Below, piece by piece: positions 1-12,537 of a stretch of 64,000 nucleotides of DNA (its first letter is position 1; every line of letters starts with the position of its first letter). The position numbers were made by a program, and so were the translations under genes. Source of the stretch: Salvelinus alpinus (lineage: Eukaryota > Chordata > Actinopteri > Salmoniformes > Salmonidae); NCBI RefSeq assembly GCF_045679555.1, contig NC_092110.1, positions 2,397,501-2,461,500 of the forward strand. The letters run 5' to 3'. Under the pieces are notes generated by a model. The model saw only the letters and a list, made by a program, of their open reading frames with translations, searched no databases and was not told the DNA's origin.

Positions 1-970
1 TTAAGAGTTGAAAACAGCAGGTCTGGGACAGGTAGGGGTTCCATAACCGCAGGCAGAACAGTTGAAACTGGAACAGCAGCAAGGCCAGGTGGACTGGGGA
101 CAGCAAGGAGTCATCATGCCCGGTAGTCCTAGCGTATGGTCCTAGGGCTCAGGTCCTTCGAGAGAGAGAAAGAAAGAGAGAAGGAGAGAATTAGAGAGAG
201 CATACTTAAATTCACACAGGACACTGGATAAGACAGGAGAAGTACTCCAGATATAACCAACTGACCCTAGCCCCCCGACACAAACTACTGCAGCATAAAT
301 ACTGGAGGCTGAGACAGGAGGGGTCAGGAGACACTGTGGCCCCATCCGATGATACCCCCGGACAGGGCCAAACAGGAAGGATATAACCCCACCCACTTTG
401 CCAAAGCACAGCCCCCGCACCACTAGAGGGATATCTTCAACCACCAACTTACAATCCTGAGACAAGGCCGAGTATAGCCCACAAAGATCTCCACCACAGC
501 ACAAACCAAGGGGGGGCGCCAACCCAGACAGGAAGATCACGTCAGTAACTCAACCCACTCAAGTGACGCACCCCTTCTAGGGACGGCATGAAAGAGCACC
601 AGTAAGCCAGTGACTCAGCCCCTGTAATAGGGTTAGAGGTAGAGAATCCCAGTGGAGAGAGGGGAACCGGCCAGGCAGAGACAGCAAGGGCGGTTCGTTG
701 CTCCAGAGCCTTTCCGTTCACCTTCACACTCCTGGGCCAGACTACACTCAATCATATGACCTACTGAAGAGATAAGTCTTCAGTAAAGACTTAAAGGTTG
801 AGACCGAGTCTGCGTCTCTCACATGGGTAGGCAGACCATTCCATAAAAATGGAGATCTATAGGAGAAAGCCCTGCCTCCAGCTGTTTGCTTAGAAATTCT
901 AGGGACAATTAGGAGGCCTGCGTCTTGTGACCGTAGCGTAACTAACCAACCGTAACTAACCAACCAGGTT
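1..970 (-). mobile_element. 3' end of an L2-like LINE (RT tail plus 3' UTR)
   Basis: Read on the minus strand, positions 963-748 encode the last part of a LINE polyprotein (Arg-Ile-Ser-Lys-Gln-Thr-Ala-Gly-Gly and Phe-Leu-Trp-Asn-Gly-Leu-Pro can be seen). The remainder to position 1 is a long GC-rich 3' UTR. The same protein tail occurs on the plus strand near 8,130-8,190, and the same UTR near 49,500-50,207, so three pieces of one family are present. The element is truncated at both ends here and has no promoter or endonuclease. The LINE assignment is firm; the clade (L2/CR1-like) rests on family resemblance. Confidence 0.75.
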
Positions 971-1439
971 CAATGTTAGCCACGTTAGAAAGGATTACTT
1001 ACACATACTGACCAGCTCATACTATAGACAGAAGCGTGCTACATGGCAGACCAATCCGAACTCATCTCTCGCCATGTCCAGCCCACTCATTATCTCAGCC
1101 AATCATGGCTAGCGAGAAGGTTGCTGACTTTTTCCATGGCTAAACCAACTAGGCTCGTAATTTAACTATTTTATTCCTATTTACAGATGGCATACAAGTT
1201 TATTATGGAGGCACATGAAAGTTCACATGTTCCAGAAGGCATTTCTGACAAAAAACGCATTTTCATTAAAAAAAAAAGTTTGCGTTCAAATGGCTCTCCT
1301 GTGAAGAAGTGACCCGCGACATACGCCTAGTTTCCTGAAACAAGTCACAACTCAAAAATATTACGTGTCATTTTGTTGCCTATAATATTTTGAGTAGATT
1401 CAACAAATTATTTTTTACAGTGTATGACGTCATGACTGT
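971..1439. other. No gene recognised
   Basis: AT-rich sequence with no credible coding frame. It separates the LINE fragment from a retroelement zinc-knuckle fragment and may be untranslated retroelement DNA, but nothing in it is diagnostic. Confidence 0.4.
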
Positions 1440-1816
1440 CTTGATGTCCTTTAGGGAAGACCTTCACAAAAGCAGATCTTTGAGCAGGATGCTCCACTGA
1501 TGTCCTCTCTGCTGAGGCAGAGGAGGCCATAGTAGTCCAGGGGACTGGACCTGAGTGAAGAGCTGTACTGTGGCTTTCACTCTTGCACACTGAACAATTA
1601 ACAGACATGTTGCAGTCTTGTGCCAGGTGAGCTGAGGAGGTGCAACACTTGAAACAGATTCCATATTCCTTTAAGAAGGCCCTGCGGTTCTAAAATGGTC
1701 CATTCTCTAAAACCACAGCGTCTGCTGAAAGGATGTGGCTTGTTGTGAATGTGGACATTGCTTCTTGGGTTCTTCAGTTTCTTATCTGTGTCATTTAGGG
1801 GGGAATCAGCACACAA
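1440..1816 (-). pseudogene. Retroelement Gag-type zinc-knuckle fragment (BEL/Pao-like)
   Basis: On the minus strand a short coding relic contains two cysteine-histidine clusters. The first is Cys-x2-Cys-Cys-x4-His-x4-Cys, at about 1,655-1,610. A second Cys-x2-Cys-x4-His cluster follows it, leading into a Leu-His-x-Gly-Pro stretch. This arrangement is typical of the nucleocapsid or linker part of BEL/Pao-type retrotransposons and suggests nucleic-acid binding. The upstream part (to 1,816) is in another frame, so at least one frameshift is present. There is no protease, RT or LTR nearby. Another LTR retrotransposon class cannot be excluded. Confidence 0.5.
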
Positions 1817-2094
1817 TTATATTTTGGTTTTGTGAACTGACACAGGTCCTTTGTGACTGTACATTGCTGTTGACTGTGTAGCTCTTTGGGGCCCCGGATT
1901 TTGTGTGGAAAGAATACACTTGTTTGCAGATCTCCTGATATACCTGACCAATGTTGAAACTTTGCTAAAAAATGTTTTCAGAACGCTCTAAAATCTCAGG
2001 ATATGAAATGAACGTGGAAAATAATATATATAGTGTCAATAGTAAAAAGAATAATAACTCACAATCTATAGCAACCCTTTAATTGGGCCAAAAA

Positions 2095-2460
2095 TAGAAT
2101 TCAATATTTAGATTGCTTAATAAGTGACAACAAACAACAAATATATAAAGATAACTTTATTCAATTACTCAACAATATGAAAGCAGATCTAATTAAATTG
2201 AGTAATCTTCCCATAAATCTTACATGTTAAATAAACCTTTTTAGAATGGCATGGCTAATACCAATTTCCCCACCCAAGACAGTCTTTAAGAAGTATACTC
2301 GGTCATAACAGACTTTATATGGGAAAATAACATTCATAGAATAAAAAGGAATGTTTTACATCTTCCAAAGTCTGAGAGTGGTTTAAACCTTCCAGACTTG
2401 GAATTGGATCAACTCCCTACCCAAGGCTTTTACTTAAATATAAATGCAACATGCAAAATG
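2095..2460 (+). pseudogene. L1/Tx1-like LINE fragment (RT C-terminal region)
   Basis: Plus-strand frames give pieces resembling the region downstream of the L1/Tx1 RT core: an Ile-Tyr-Lys-Asp stretch, a Met-Ala-Trp-Leu-Ile-Pro-Ile-Ser stretch, and a Gly-Leu-Asn-Leu-Pro-Asp-Leu-Glu motif near 2,370-2,400. The frames are broken by stops and shifts, so this is a dead fragment. It resembles the fragment at 16,290-17,715 in type but is not shown to be the same copy. Confidence 0.5.
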
Positions 2461-2477
2461 TCTATGATTTTACTGAG

Positions 2478-2669
2478 TTACAATTCATATAAGGAAATCA
2501 TGCTGCCATATTCTCTAAAACGATGTTGGAGGTGGTTTATGGTAGAGAAATTCAAATGTAATTCTCTGGCAACAGCTCTGGTGAACATTCCTGCTGTCAA
2601 AATGCCAATTGCATGTGCCCTCAAAACTTGAGACATCAGTGGCATTGTGTCGTGCGACACAAGGTGCAC
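2478..2669 (-). pseudogene. Tc1-like transposase N-terminal (HTH) fragment
   Basis: A 63-codon minus-strand frame contains the helix-turn-helix-like start of a Tc1 transposase (Ala-x-Gly-x-Leu-x-Ala-Gly-Met, then Arg-Ala-Val-Ala-Arg-Glu-Leu and Leu-Gln-x-Arg-Phe-Arg-Glu). This part binds the transposon ends. The catalytic DDE domain and the inverted repeats are missing, so the fragment is inert. Confidence 0.6.
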
Positions 2670-2699
2670 CTTCTAATGATCATGCTGTTTTTTTGTGTA

Positions 2700-3000
2700 C
2701 TTTCAGCCCTTTTTCTCCCCAGTTGGTAGTTACAGTCTTGTCCCATCGCTGCAACTCCCGTACGGACTCGGGAGATGCGAAGGTCGAGAGCCATGCGTCC
2801 TCCGAAACACGACCCTGCCAAGCCGCACTGCTTCTTGATACACTGCTCGCTTAACCCGGAAGCCAGCCGCACCGATGTGTTGGAGGAAACAACGTCCAGC
2901 TGGCGACCAAAGACCGCTTGCAGGTGCCCGGACCGCCACAAGAAGTCGCTAGAGCGGCCGATGCTGGGCCAATTGGGCGCCGTATTGGGAATTTTCCAGT
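2700..3000 (-). repeat. tRNA-derived SINE, 5'-truncated, minus orientation
   Basis: The sequence from the Ctttttctcccc run to about 3,000 is the reverse complement of the 3' two thirds of the SINE at 23,079-23,519. Shared blocks include the motif around the Arg-rich CGTCCTCCGAAA segment and the AGCCGCACTGCTTCTTGA segment. The tRNA-like head with the promoter boxes is missing here. Confidence 0.7.
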
Positions 3001-3390
3001 ACATGTGTGACATCTTAGAGTAGAATAAGTGCACTCTATATGTGTGTCTAGGTCATTAGTCACCATTAGACATGCACCTGTCTTGGGAGTGGGCGTGTCT
3101 GTTTATTTTTGTACCATTGCTATGGCCTAATGTTTACCGTTGCTATAGTTACGTCACCACTGGAATCTATGCTCTACATGCACCAGTCCCACACTAAAGG
3201 AGGGGAGTGTGAATGGACATGAATAACCATTGAAGTAATATGATACTAGAAGTCTGAACAGTTAGGATAAAAAAAAAATAATACATGAACATTATAGTAA
3301 AATAGTAATAAATGTCAAGACGACATCAGCGATTGCCCAGTCAGGCCATTAAAAATGACACACTGTGCTGCAAGGTAGAAGAATATACAG
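3001..3390. other. No gene recognised
   Basis: AT-rich spacer with no supported coding frame and no recognised repeat boundary. Confidence 0.35.
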
Positions 3391-3546
3391 CACAGATAAA
3401 TATAGAAGTAATAACATTTGAAGTAAGAATATTCTCAAAAGGCACAGATAAATATAGAAGTAATAACATTTGAAGTAAGAATATTCTCAAAAGGCACAGA
3501 TAAATATAGAAGTAATAACATTTGAAGTAAGAATATTCTCAAAAGG
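3391..3546. repeat. Tandem repeat, three exact 52-bp units
   Basis: Units start at 3,391, 3,443 and 3,495, each beginning CACAGATAAATATAGAAG and ending CTCAAAAGG. The copies appear identical, which points to recent expansion. Confidence 0.92.
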
Positions 3547-3842
3547 AGTGAACAATTATAAAAACCTAGAGACAGGGGCAATAACCAATAGACAGAGTGC
3601 AAATAATCAGAGAAAGAAACATAACGTGGATATCAATAGGAGGGAATAGGGTGTGGTCAAGCCATCCAGGGATAAAGAGAACCGTTAGGAAGATTTAGCC
3701 GTGGACCAGTAGGGTGAAATCTAAGAACGAGAGAAAGAGAGGGGTTTTAATAAAGTGAATAGCACAATAAAACTAAACTAGGGAGCAAAGAATAAATACG
3801 AATATCACAGGAAGCAAAAGGAATAAACAGACAAGTAAACCC
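3547..3842. other. No gene recognised
   Basis: Purine-rich, AT-rich spacer between two tandem repeats. No coding frame is supported. Confidence 0.35.
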
Positions 3843-3940
3843 GGAATATCAGAATATATTCCGGGTTTACCAGAATATCAGAATATATTCCGGGTTCACC
3901 AGAATATCAGAATATATTCTGGGTAAAACCAGAATATCAG
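3843..3940. repeat. Short tandem repeat of about 29 bp, internally palindromic
   Basis: Three and a third units start at 3,843, 3,872, 3,901 and 3,931 (29, 29 and 30 bp). Each carries AATATCAGAATATATTC, so GGAATAT and ATATTCC form inverted arms within and between units. Confidence 0.88.
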
Positions 3941-4349
3941 TAGTGTTAGAACAGAAAAGCAAGATAATAAATGAAAGATGATGTGGAAATAGGAAGACAA
4001 GTGTGAATAATTTTGGTAATATGGGTTATCAATAATAGTGATATTTGAGGCGCAATACTGGAATAGGACATTAAGTCATCCGTATTCTCCAGTAATACAT
4101 TTGCAGATGATATAATATAGGTTGTAATGCAAAGTATTAAGTACCATGACCAATTCATTATTATCCGGTGAAGTGCGTAGCGCTACCTTGGAAAATGGTT
4201 ATTAGAAGGTTTGTAATATAGACGGGGAGTGAATAAATCTAAAACACCCTAGACACAGTAGGGAGAGGTTTGGGAATAATAACTATTCATATGTCGACAA
4301 ACGGCCCGTGTCTCCCTGTAATATGGAGCTATAGGATATTAATAAAGCC

Positions 4350-4550
4350 ATGGAGTCGCTGAAAGAAGCGCACAATAATTCTACCAATTCAGCTCTAATA
4401 TGGGAAGAATTGAGCAAACTGGATAATATTGGGCAACATTTCCCTGCTGACGGAGAATTCAAATCAAATAAAGAATTCAGGGAAGCAATTATGACTTGGC
4501 ACAATCACATAAAACCAGAAGTGCGTAGTCGCACTATCCGCACTATTTGA
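4350..4550 (+). other. 66-codon open frame of unknown origin
   Basis: An unbroken 66-codon frame encodes an acidic, hydrophilic peptide starting Met-Glu-Ser-Leu-Lys-Glu-Ala. It has no membrane segment, cysteine cluster or recognised motif. It lies in a repeat-rich stretch just upstream of a LINE. It could be the edge of an unrecognised retroelement Gag-like protein or chance. I do not recognise it. Confidence 0.15.
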
Positions 4551-4559
4551 GTATGGGTA

Positions 4560-5084
4560 TTGTTAAATGGGGTACTTGGTAAAAACGCTCAGGATATTTT
4601 TTTCCGGATTTCATAGCACTGGTTTGGATGTACCAGAGTGCAGAATAACTGATTAATGTAATAATGCTCAACGCCGCGTTGAATATGGACGGTGCCAGTA
4701 AACGTCGTTGAAATAACGTAATTTGAATCATTGCTAGCAGCACAGTTAGTCACCAACATTTTTAACAAACACGTAAAGAGTCTAACCAACTCTGCGAGGT
4801 GAGTAGAATGGAGAGTGAAGATGTATTCTCTTGTTTGTGTCTGGAAGTAGCGTTAGCCAAAATTGCTAGCCAACTTTAGCCAGTTAGCTTGGATGCTTGG
4901 TGGACAGTGATCAGTTTGTAAGCTTGTTAAGTGGCTGGTGACGTCACATTGTTTGGCGTCAATCGCAATCGTTAGGAAAGGGTCATTTAAGTGTAGGAAA
5001 GGAAGAAACAGCGTCTGTGCCACCAATAAGTACAGATAGTAGTATAATTCCCCTCGCACATTCACCGCAGCCGGACAATTTTCT
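4560..5084 (+). other. Possible 5' leader of the L2-like LINE
   Basis: No coding frame is seen. The stretch directly precedes the first ATG of the esterase ORF (about 5,085) and has GCTAGC/TTAGC-rich sequence, so it may be the LINE 5' UTR. This is inferred from position only. Confidence 0.3.
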
Positions 5085-5905
5085 CATGGCTTCTGGAAGG
5101 AAATACTGTAAGAATGCTCAACCGGTGACGCTCATTCAGCCGACATAAACTTTCAACCGGTTCCCCCCAATTAAGCAATGGGTCGGAGTCAGAGGCCGAG
5201 CCTTCCGTGATCTATCCTCCTCCTGTTACGGGGTCTGAGACGCCGAAGCCACGATTAGCTCTGACAAATTGAAAACCCTAGTCATTGGCGACTCCATTAC
5301 CAGCGGTATTAGACTTAAAACGAATCATCCAGAGATCATACACTGTTTACCAGGGGGCAGGGCTACCGACGTTAAGGCTAATCTGAAGATGGTGCTGGCT
5401 AAGGCTAAAACTGACAAGTGTAGAGAGTATAGGGATATTGTTATCCACGTCAGCACCAATGATGTTAGGATGAAACAGTCAGAGGTCACCAAGCGCAACA
5501 TAGCTTCAGCGTGTAAATCAGCTACAAAGATGTGTCGGCATCGAGTAATTGTCTCTGGCCCCCTCCCAGTTAGGGGGAGTGATGAGCTCTACAGCAGTCT
5601 CACAACTCAACCACTGGTTGAAAACTGTTTTCTGCCCCTCCCAAAAGATAGAATTTGTAGATAATTGGCCCTCTTTCTGGGACTCACCCACAAACAGGAC
5701 CAAGCCTGGCCTGCTGAGTAGTGACGGACTCCATCCTAGCTGGAGGGGTGCTCTCATCTTATCTACGAACATAGACAGGGCTCGAATGCCCCTAACTCCA
5801 CAATGCGATAGGGTGCAGGCCAGGCAGCAGGCTGTTAGCCAGCCTGCCAGTTTAGTGGAGTCTGCCAATAGCAGTCAGTGTAGTCAGCTCAGCTATCCCC
5901 ATTGA
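5085..5905 (+). pseudogene. LINE ORF1: GDSL/SGNH esterase-like protein
   Basis: ORF1 of L2/CR1 LINEs often encodes an SGNH hydrolase-like esterase of unclear role, possibly membrane- or RNP-linked. Here the first ATG is near 5,085. A frame change occurs before 5,260. A clean block then begins with Val-Ile-Gly-Asp-Ser-Ile (nucleophile serine motif, near 5,281), followed by a His-Val-Ser-Thr-Asn-Asp stretch (block III-like; the usual Gly is replaced by Ser). After another frame change near 5,600 comes Asp-Gly-Leu-His-Pro-Ser (catalytic Asp/His block, near 5,727). At least two frameshifts make it non-functional. Confidence 0.7.
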
Positions 5906-5909
5906 GACC

Positions 5910-6764
5910 GTGTCTGTGCATCAATTTAGGTTGGGCAAAACTAAAAAGGGCGGTGTTCGCTTTAGCAATCTCACTGGAATAAAGACCTCCTCCATTCCTG
6001 TCATTATTGAAAGAGATTGTGATATCTCACATCTCAAAATAGGGCTACTTAATGTTAGATCCCTCACTTCCAAGGCAGTTATAGTCGATGAACTAATCAC
6101 TGATCATAATCTTGATGTGATTGGCCTGACTGAAACATGGCTTAAGCCTGATGAATTTATGGTGTTAAATGAAGCCTCTCCCCCTGGTTACGCTCGTGAC
6201 CATATCCCCCGCTCATCCCGCAAAGGCAGAGGTGTTGCTAACATTTACAATAGCAAATTTCAATTAAAAAAAGACTGCATTTTCCTCTTTTGAGCTTCTA
6301 GTCATGAAATCTATGCAGCCTACTCAATCACTTTTTATACTACTGTTTACAGGCCTCCTGGGCCGTATACAGCGTTCCTCACTGAGTTCCCTGAATTCCT
6401 ATCGGACCTTGTAGTCATGGCAGATAATTTTCAAGTTTTTGGTGACCTGGAAAAGTCCAAATACCCACTCCAAAAGGCTTTCGGAGCCATCATCGACTCA
6501 GTGGGTTTTGTCCAACATGTCTCCGGACCTACTCACTGCCACAGTCATATTCTGGACCTAGTTTTGTCCCGTGGAATAAATGTTGTGGATCTTAATGTTT
6601 TTCCTCATAATCCTGGACTATCGAACCACCATTTTATTATGTTTGCAATCGCAACAAATAATCTACTCAGACCCCAACCAAGGATCATCAAAAGCCGTGC
6701 TATAAATTCTCGGACAACCCAAAGATTCCAAGATGCTCTTCCAGACTCCCGTACGGCTGCTTGA
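5910..6764 (+). pseudogene. LINE ORF2, APE-type endonuclease part
   Basis: The first block (5,910-6,293) carries Leu-Asn-Val-Arg-Ser-Leu and Gly-Leu-Thr-Glu-Thr-Trp-Leu, the N-terminal catalytic motifs (Asn and Glu) of the AP-like endonuclease that nicks target DNA. The second (6,417-6,764) carries the Ser-Gly-Pro-Thr-His and Leu-Asp-Leu-Val motifs and a Ser-Asn-His-His motif where Ser-Asp-His is expected. Stops and a frame change near 6,290-6,420 separate the blocks. The Gly-Asp-Phe-Asn motif is not preserved. Confidence 0.75.
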
Positions 6765-7044
6765 TCATCCTATTTTTCCAACTTAATTGAGGAAAATAAG
6801 AACAATCCAAAATGTATTTTTGATACTGTCGCAAAGCTAACTAAAAAGCAGCATTCCCCAAGAGAGGATGGCTTTCACTTCAGCAGTGATGAATTCATGA
6901 ACTTCTTTGACGAAAAGATCATGATCATTAGAAAGCAAATTACATACTCCTCTTTGAATCTACGTATTTTTACAAAGCTCAGTTGTCCTGAGTCTGCACA
7001 ACACTGCCAAGACGTAGGATCAAGGGAGACGCTCAAGTTTTTTA

Positions 7045-7966
7045 ATGCTATATCTCTTGACACTGATGAAAATAGTCATGGCCTCTAAACCTTCCAGCTG
7101 CATACTGGACCCTTTTCCAACTAAACTACTGAAAGAGCTGCTTCCTGTGCTTGGCCCTCCTATGTTGAACATAATAAACGGCTCCCTATCCACCGGATGT
7201 TTACCAAACTCACTAAAAGTGGCAGTAATAAAACCTCTCTTGAGAGAAGCCAAACCTTGACCCAGAAAATATTTGAAAAACTATCGGCCTATATCAAATC
7301 TCCCATTCCTCTCAAAACATTTTGAAAAAGCTGTTGCGCAGCAACTCACTGCTTTCCTGGAGACAAACAAAGTATACGAAACGCTTCAGTCTGGTTTTAG
7401 ACCCCATCATAGCACTGAGACTGCACTTGTGAAGGTGGTAAATGACCTTTTAATGGTGTCAGACCGAGGCTCTGCATCTGTCCTCGTGCTCCTAGACCTT
7501 AGTGCTGCTGTTGATTCCATCGATCACCACATTCTTTTGGAGAGATTGGAAACCCAAATTGGTCTACACGAACAAGTTCTGGCCTGGTTTAAATCTTATC
7601 TGTCGAAAGGATATCAGTTTGTATCTGTAGATGGTTTGTCCTCTGACAAATCAACTGTAAATTTTGGTGTTCCTCAAGGCTCCGTTTTAGGACCACTATT
7701 ATTTTCACTATATATTTTACCTCTTGGTGATGTCATTCGGAAACATAATGTTAATTTTCACTGCTATGCAGACGACACACAGCTCTACATTTTGATGAAA
7801 TATGGTGAAGCCCCAAAATTGCCCGCCCTGGAAGCCTGTGTTTCATAAATAAGGACGTGGATGGGTGAAAATGTTCTACTTTTAAACTCAAACAAAATGG
7901 AGATGCTAGTTCTAGGTCCCAAGAAACAGAGATCTTCTGTTGAATCTGACAATTTATCTTTAATTA
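7045..7966 (+). pseudogene. LINE ORF2, reverse transcriptase part
   Basis: An uninterrupted RT segment runs from 7,273 to 7,848, preceded by a segment from 7,045. The Tyr-Arg-Pro-Ile-Ser-Asn-Leu motif, Gln-Ser-Gly-Phe-Arg, motif A (Leu-Asp-Leu-Ser-Ala-Ala-Val-Asp), motif B ([10 protein letters not shown]) and motif C (Tyr-Ala-Asp-Asp-Thr-Gln) are all visible, so the catalytic aspartates survive. Motif A has Val where Phe is usual. A stop at 7,846 and the deletion downstream kill the copy. Confidence 0.85.
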
Positions 7967-8190
7967 ATTTGATCATATTACTCCAGTGCTAGCCTCTCTA
8001 CACTGGCTTCCTGTTAAGGCAAGGGCTGATTTCAAGGTTTTACTGCTAACCTACAAAGCTTGCTCCTACCTATCTTTCCGATGTGGTCCTGCTGTACATA
8101 CCTACACGTACGCAACAGTCACAAGACACAGGCCTCCTTACTGTCCCTAGAATTTCTAAGCAAACAGCTGGAGGCAAGGCTTTCTAAAAT

Positions 8191-9684
<1,494 letters not shown>

Positions 9685-9686
9685 TA

Positions 9687-10640
9687 TATTTTTTCTCTCT
9701 TTTGTTTTACCATGTAATCAGAATTATAGTGTTAAATTGCATCAATACATAGCGATGGCTGGATGTTACGGTACAATTAGTTGCATACAAGGCTCATAGT
9801 CTGTGTTTTCGATAACACCCAAGGATGAAAACGAAGGAGAGGGCATGGAGACCAGCATAACATGGGCATGGAATGTAACGTATGGACGTTTTCCCCCCCT
9901 AGTTTTAGTCGCATCAATGGGTGGTGTGAAGTTATAAAAAAAAAAAAATCTCTCTCTTTCCTTTTCAAGTCAATATGTTTTTAGGTTTCGTGGAACATAA
10001 GAGTGATAATTGTTCCAGAGGAGGGTGTATATTGACTAATTGATTTGAGAATGTTTTAGTATGTTTATAACTGAAGAAGTGCGTTAGGAGTAGTGACTAG
10101 TGTGTTATGGGTTAGATGGAATGATATATGTGCAAATGTATCTGTAGCAGGAGGCGAGGTGTTTGAGACAGAATGTTTACATAGGGCTGTTAAGTGGGAT
10201 GGAACGTGACTGCAGTGAAGATCTGTGGGGGCTCATGAATTAAGGTTGTGGTGATAGAGAAGTATCATCCCCAAGAGACTGTATATTGTTACAGGAGATA
10301 GCTCATAGGAGAGGGAGGACAGCTAACTGTGCACAATATAGAGAGTTAATTAAGTTAAATTGAACATTACGCATACCCAGATCATGGTGAGAGTAGAGGT
10401 TAGCAGGGGTTACTTTAGTAGCATTGTTGGGATACCAGTTTATGAGGACTCCTGCCACATGGCTTGGTAGCTGGTAACTGGGAGGCCGATGGGAGTAAGG
10501 GGGGCCTGTTATTCAAATGTCACAAATTAGTGATCATGCCGTAAGAGGAGCATCTATGTTGTCAGGAAATGACCCATGTGTTGTTGTGTGTATACCCTCA
10601 GGTGAAAGCAGATATCACCAAGGGCACGGGCTGAATTCTG
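9687..10640. other. No gene recognised (possible old retroviral DNA)
   Basis: No coding frame is supported. It precedes a retroviral integrase-end relic, so it may be decayed pol or LTR sequence, but no LTR ends, primer site or motifs could be fixed. Confidence 0.3.
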
Positions 10641-10644
10641 GAGT

Positions 10645-10830
10645 GTGAGTGTACATCAAGATACACCATATATAAGTATGTGTTGGTCTGGTCCACACAC
10701 AGTACTCCTGACAGCACCTGCAGCGGTAAAGATCGTCATGTGTCTCCTCGGTGGGTGCGTAGTTCTCACGAGAAGGAAGGTCCAGATGTATAATGAGGAG
10801 CTTGAAGACACCATGACAGAGGAAGCAGAG
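10645..10830 (+). pseudogene. Endogenous retrovirus relic: integrase C-terminal fragment 1
   Basis: A short plus-strand stretch resembles the SH3-like C-terminal domain of gamma/epsilon-type retroviral integrase: a Gly-Pro-x-x-Val-Leu-Leu-Thr-x-Pro-x-Ala-Val-Lys core, then, after a frame change near 10,733, a Trp-Val-x-x-Ser-His pattern. This domain contacts DNA in the integration complex. No RT, RNase H or integrase core is seen. The relic is short and broken, and the assignment rests on pattern only. Confidence 0.35.
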
Positions 10831-10930
10831 CTAAAAAGAGAGAGAGAGACTAGATTCCACTGTAAACATGTAGATGGGTTGGATCTAGGAGCGACTTTAA
10901 ACATCATAGTTGGGTTGGGTTAGCTGCTTT

Positions 10931-11395
10931 ATTGGTTAATGCATCATATGAAAGAGGATAAATGTTGGGGTAATTGTACTCTGTACAACATTGTTGAAGG
11001 CATTGATGTGAAAGCATATACACTGCTGAGTTACCTCAAGAGGATTTAGCATTGATTAGGGATACGCACTTGCCTATCAGGTGATGTGCCTATCAAGTGG
11101 CAGTAGAAGAGATGGGGAACAAGGTGAAAATGACATGGCTTGGGAACACCTCTCGGAACCTGGGGCCGTAAAGGGGACGACTGGGAGAAAGCATGAGGAG
11201 GCTTTTTAGGGCTTTCATTTTTGTGGAGTCCAGCAGAAAAGTATCCTGAAGGCATAGACTCAGGTGAAGAGAGAGTGGGAATTGTCATGGTCTCAGACGT
11301 TGGTTTTCATGCATATATAATTATGCATAGCTATTCACATTGTTAATACTGTTATGTGTTTTTTGTTGCTTTCCAAGTCTTATGCTATCACTCTC
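10931..11395. other. No gene recognised
   Basis: Between two integrase-end relics. No supported frame. Confidence 0.3.
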
Positions 11396-11589
11396 TTAGG
11401 AACCAGAAGAAGAAAGTGGAGAAACTAAAAGCAGCTCAGCTGAAGTGAAAGAAGTCACCAGCTTCAGCTGGAATGCCATTGTGTTGTGTGATGAGATGGA
11501 AATAAGATTGTGTATGGTGTAATCATAGAACAGAGGCCATACGTCTCTGAGTTTGAAAACCTCACAGAAAAAAAAGGCAAAAACCTGAA

Positions 11590-11880
11590 CCAGGACCAGA
11601 GGTTCCCCGTCTGGTGATCCCAGGGGACCAGGTCTACATCCGAGTGTTCCGGAGGAAGTGGAATGAACCAAGGTGAGAGGGTCCCTACAAGGTGGTCCGA
11701 GCGACATCAACAGCCATCCAGGTGAAAGGAACCACTACGTGGTACCTTCTAAACCACTGTACCAGAGTTCCAGAGGGGATCGGCGAAGACCATTGAGCCA
11801 CGAGGAAGGAGAGGATGCTGATACACCAGGCAGGAGCCTGGAGGAAACAAAGAAGAGGACCAAGGTGCAACTCCCAATAG
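11590..11880 (+). pseudogene. Endogenous retrovirus relic: integrase C-terminal fragment 2
   Basis: The plus-strand frame around 11,610-11,770 shows Gly-Asp-Gln-Val-Tyr-Ile-Arg-Val-Phe-Arg-Arg-Lys, then Glu-Gly-Pro-Tyr-Lys-Val-Val and a Trp-Tyr-Leu-Leu-Asn-His-Cys stretch. This is the typical end of Pol in gammaretrovirus-like fish endogenous retroviruses, the integrase C-terminal SH3-like domain. A TGA interrupts the frame at about 11,675 and further stops follow. The rest of pol is not recognisable upstream. Confidence 0.6.
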
Positions 11881-11930
11881 TCAACAGACACTCTATCCTT
11901 AATATCCAGAGAGTCCAGGGATAAGGAGGA

Positions 11931-12182
11931 GTGACATGCCTGTTGCTCCTGATGACATCCCTACTCTGGCAGATACCCCTGACTGAGGCGCTGTCCAAGG
12001 GGACGGAGAAACAACGACAGGAGAATGGGAAGGAGACTTCCCTACTATCGACTTCTCTGCCCTCACATGGTCTTCCTAACAGACAGTGGGAACCAGGACA
12101 GATGAAGAACGGTAGAATGGCATTGACAGCAACAGCGGAAAACCTAGAAGAAATGGTAAAAAACACCTCCCACAAGCACTAG
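11931..12182 (+). other. Possible start of an endogenous retroviral envelope frame
   Basis: An 83-codon frame starts with a hydrophobic run of about 18 residues that could be a signal peptide, followed by polar sequence without cysteines. Its place just after the integrase end is where env begins in simple retroviruses. No surface or fusion-peptide motifs can be seen and it ends early. The call is by position and signal-like start only. Confidence 0.25.
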
Positions 12183-12537
12183 TACACCAACTAAGACAAT
12201 GGCAAAACCACAAGAAAGTGGGTTGCTATCTGGACATATGTTACCAACTGGGGTAGTCACAATGAAGAAACTACCCCAGAATCAAAACATTGACTCAATG
12301 TTCAAATTATTTAACCATGTACTCAATGTAACAGTTGCTGAATGATAAATTATGTTAGACCTTCTGAATATCCTTTTACACTGTATGTTAAAGGACAATT
12401 TACCTAAGGATGAATTTTTTTAACTTCATTCTAGCTATATGTGAAAGGAGATGTTTGGTCCTGACTCCCCAGCATGAATGAGAAAGTGAAACAAAGGTTG
12501 ATGAGTTGAAAGGGAGGACCATGATCATGCTGTTTAA

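Larger units (their letters stand above)
5085..8190 (+). mobile_element. L2-like LINE, degenerate, with esterase ORF1 and EN-RT ORF2
   Basis: The parts occur in the normal order on the plus strand: an ORF1 with GDSL/SGNH esterase motifs (5,085-5,905), an APE-type endonuclease (5,910-6,764), a reverse transcriptase (7,045-7,966) and the C-terminal tail (about 7,975-8,190). Frames are broken in several places. About a hundred codons expected between the RT thumb and the tail are missing near 7,970. The 3' end is cut by a Tc1 element whose own end is truncated. It is the same family as 1-970 and 54,380-59,535. Confidence 0.8.
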
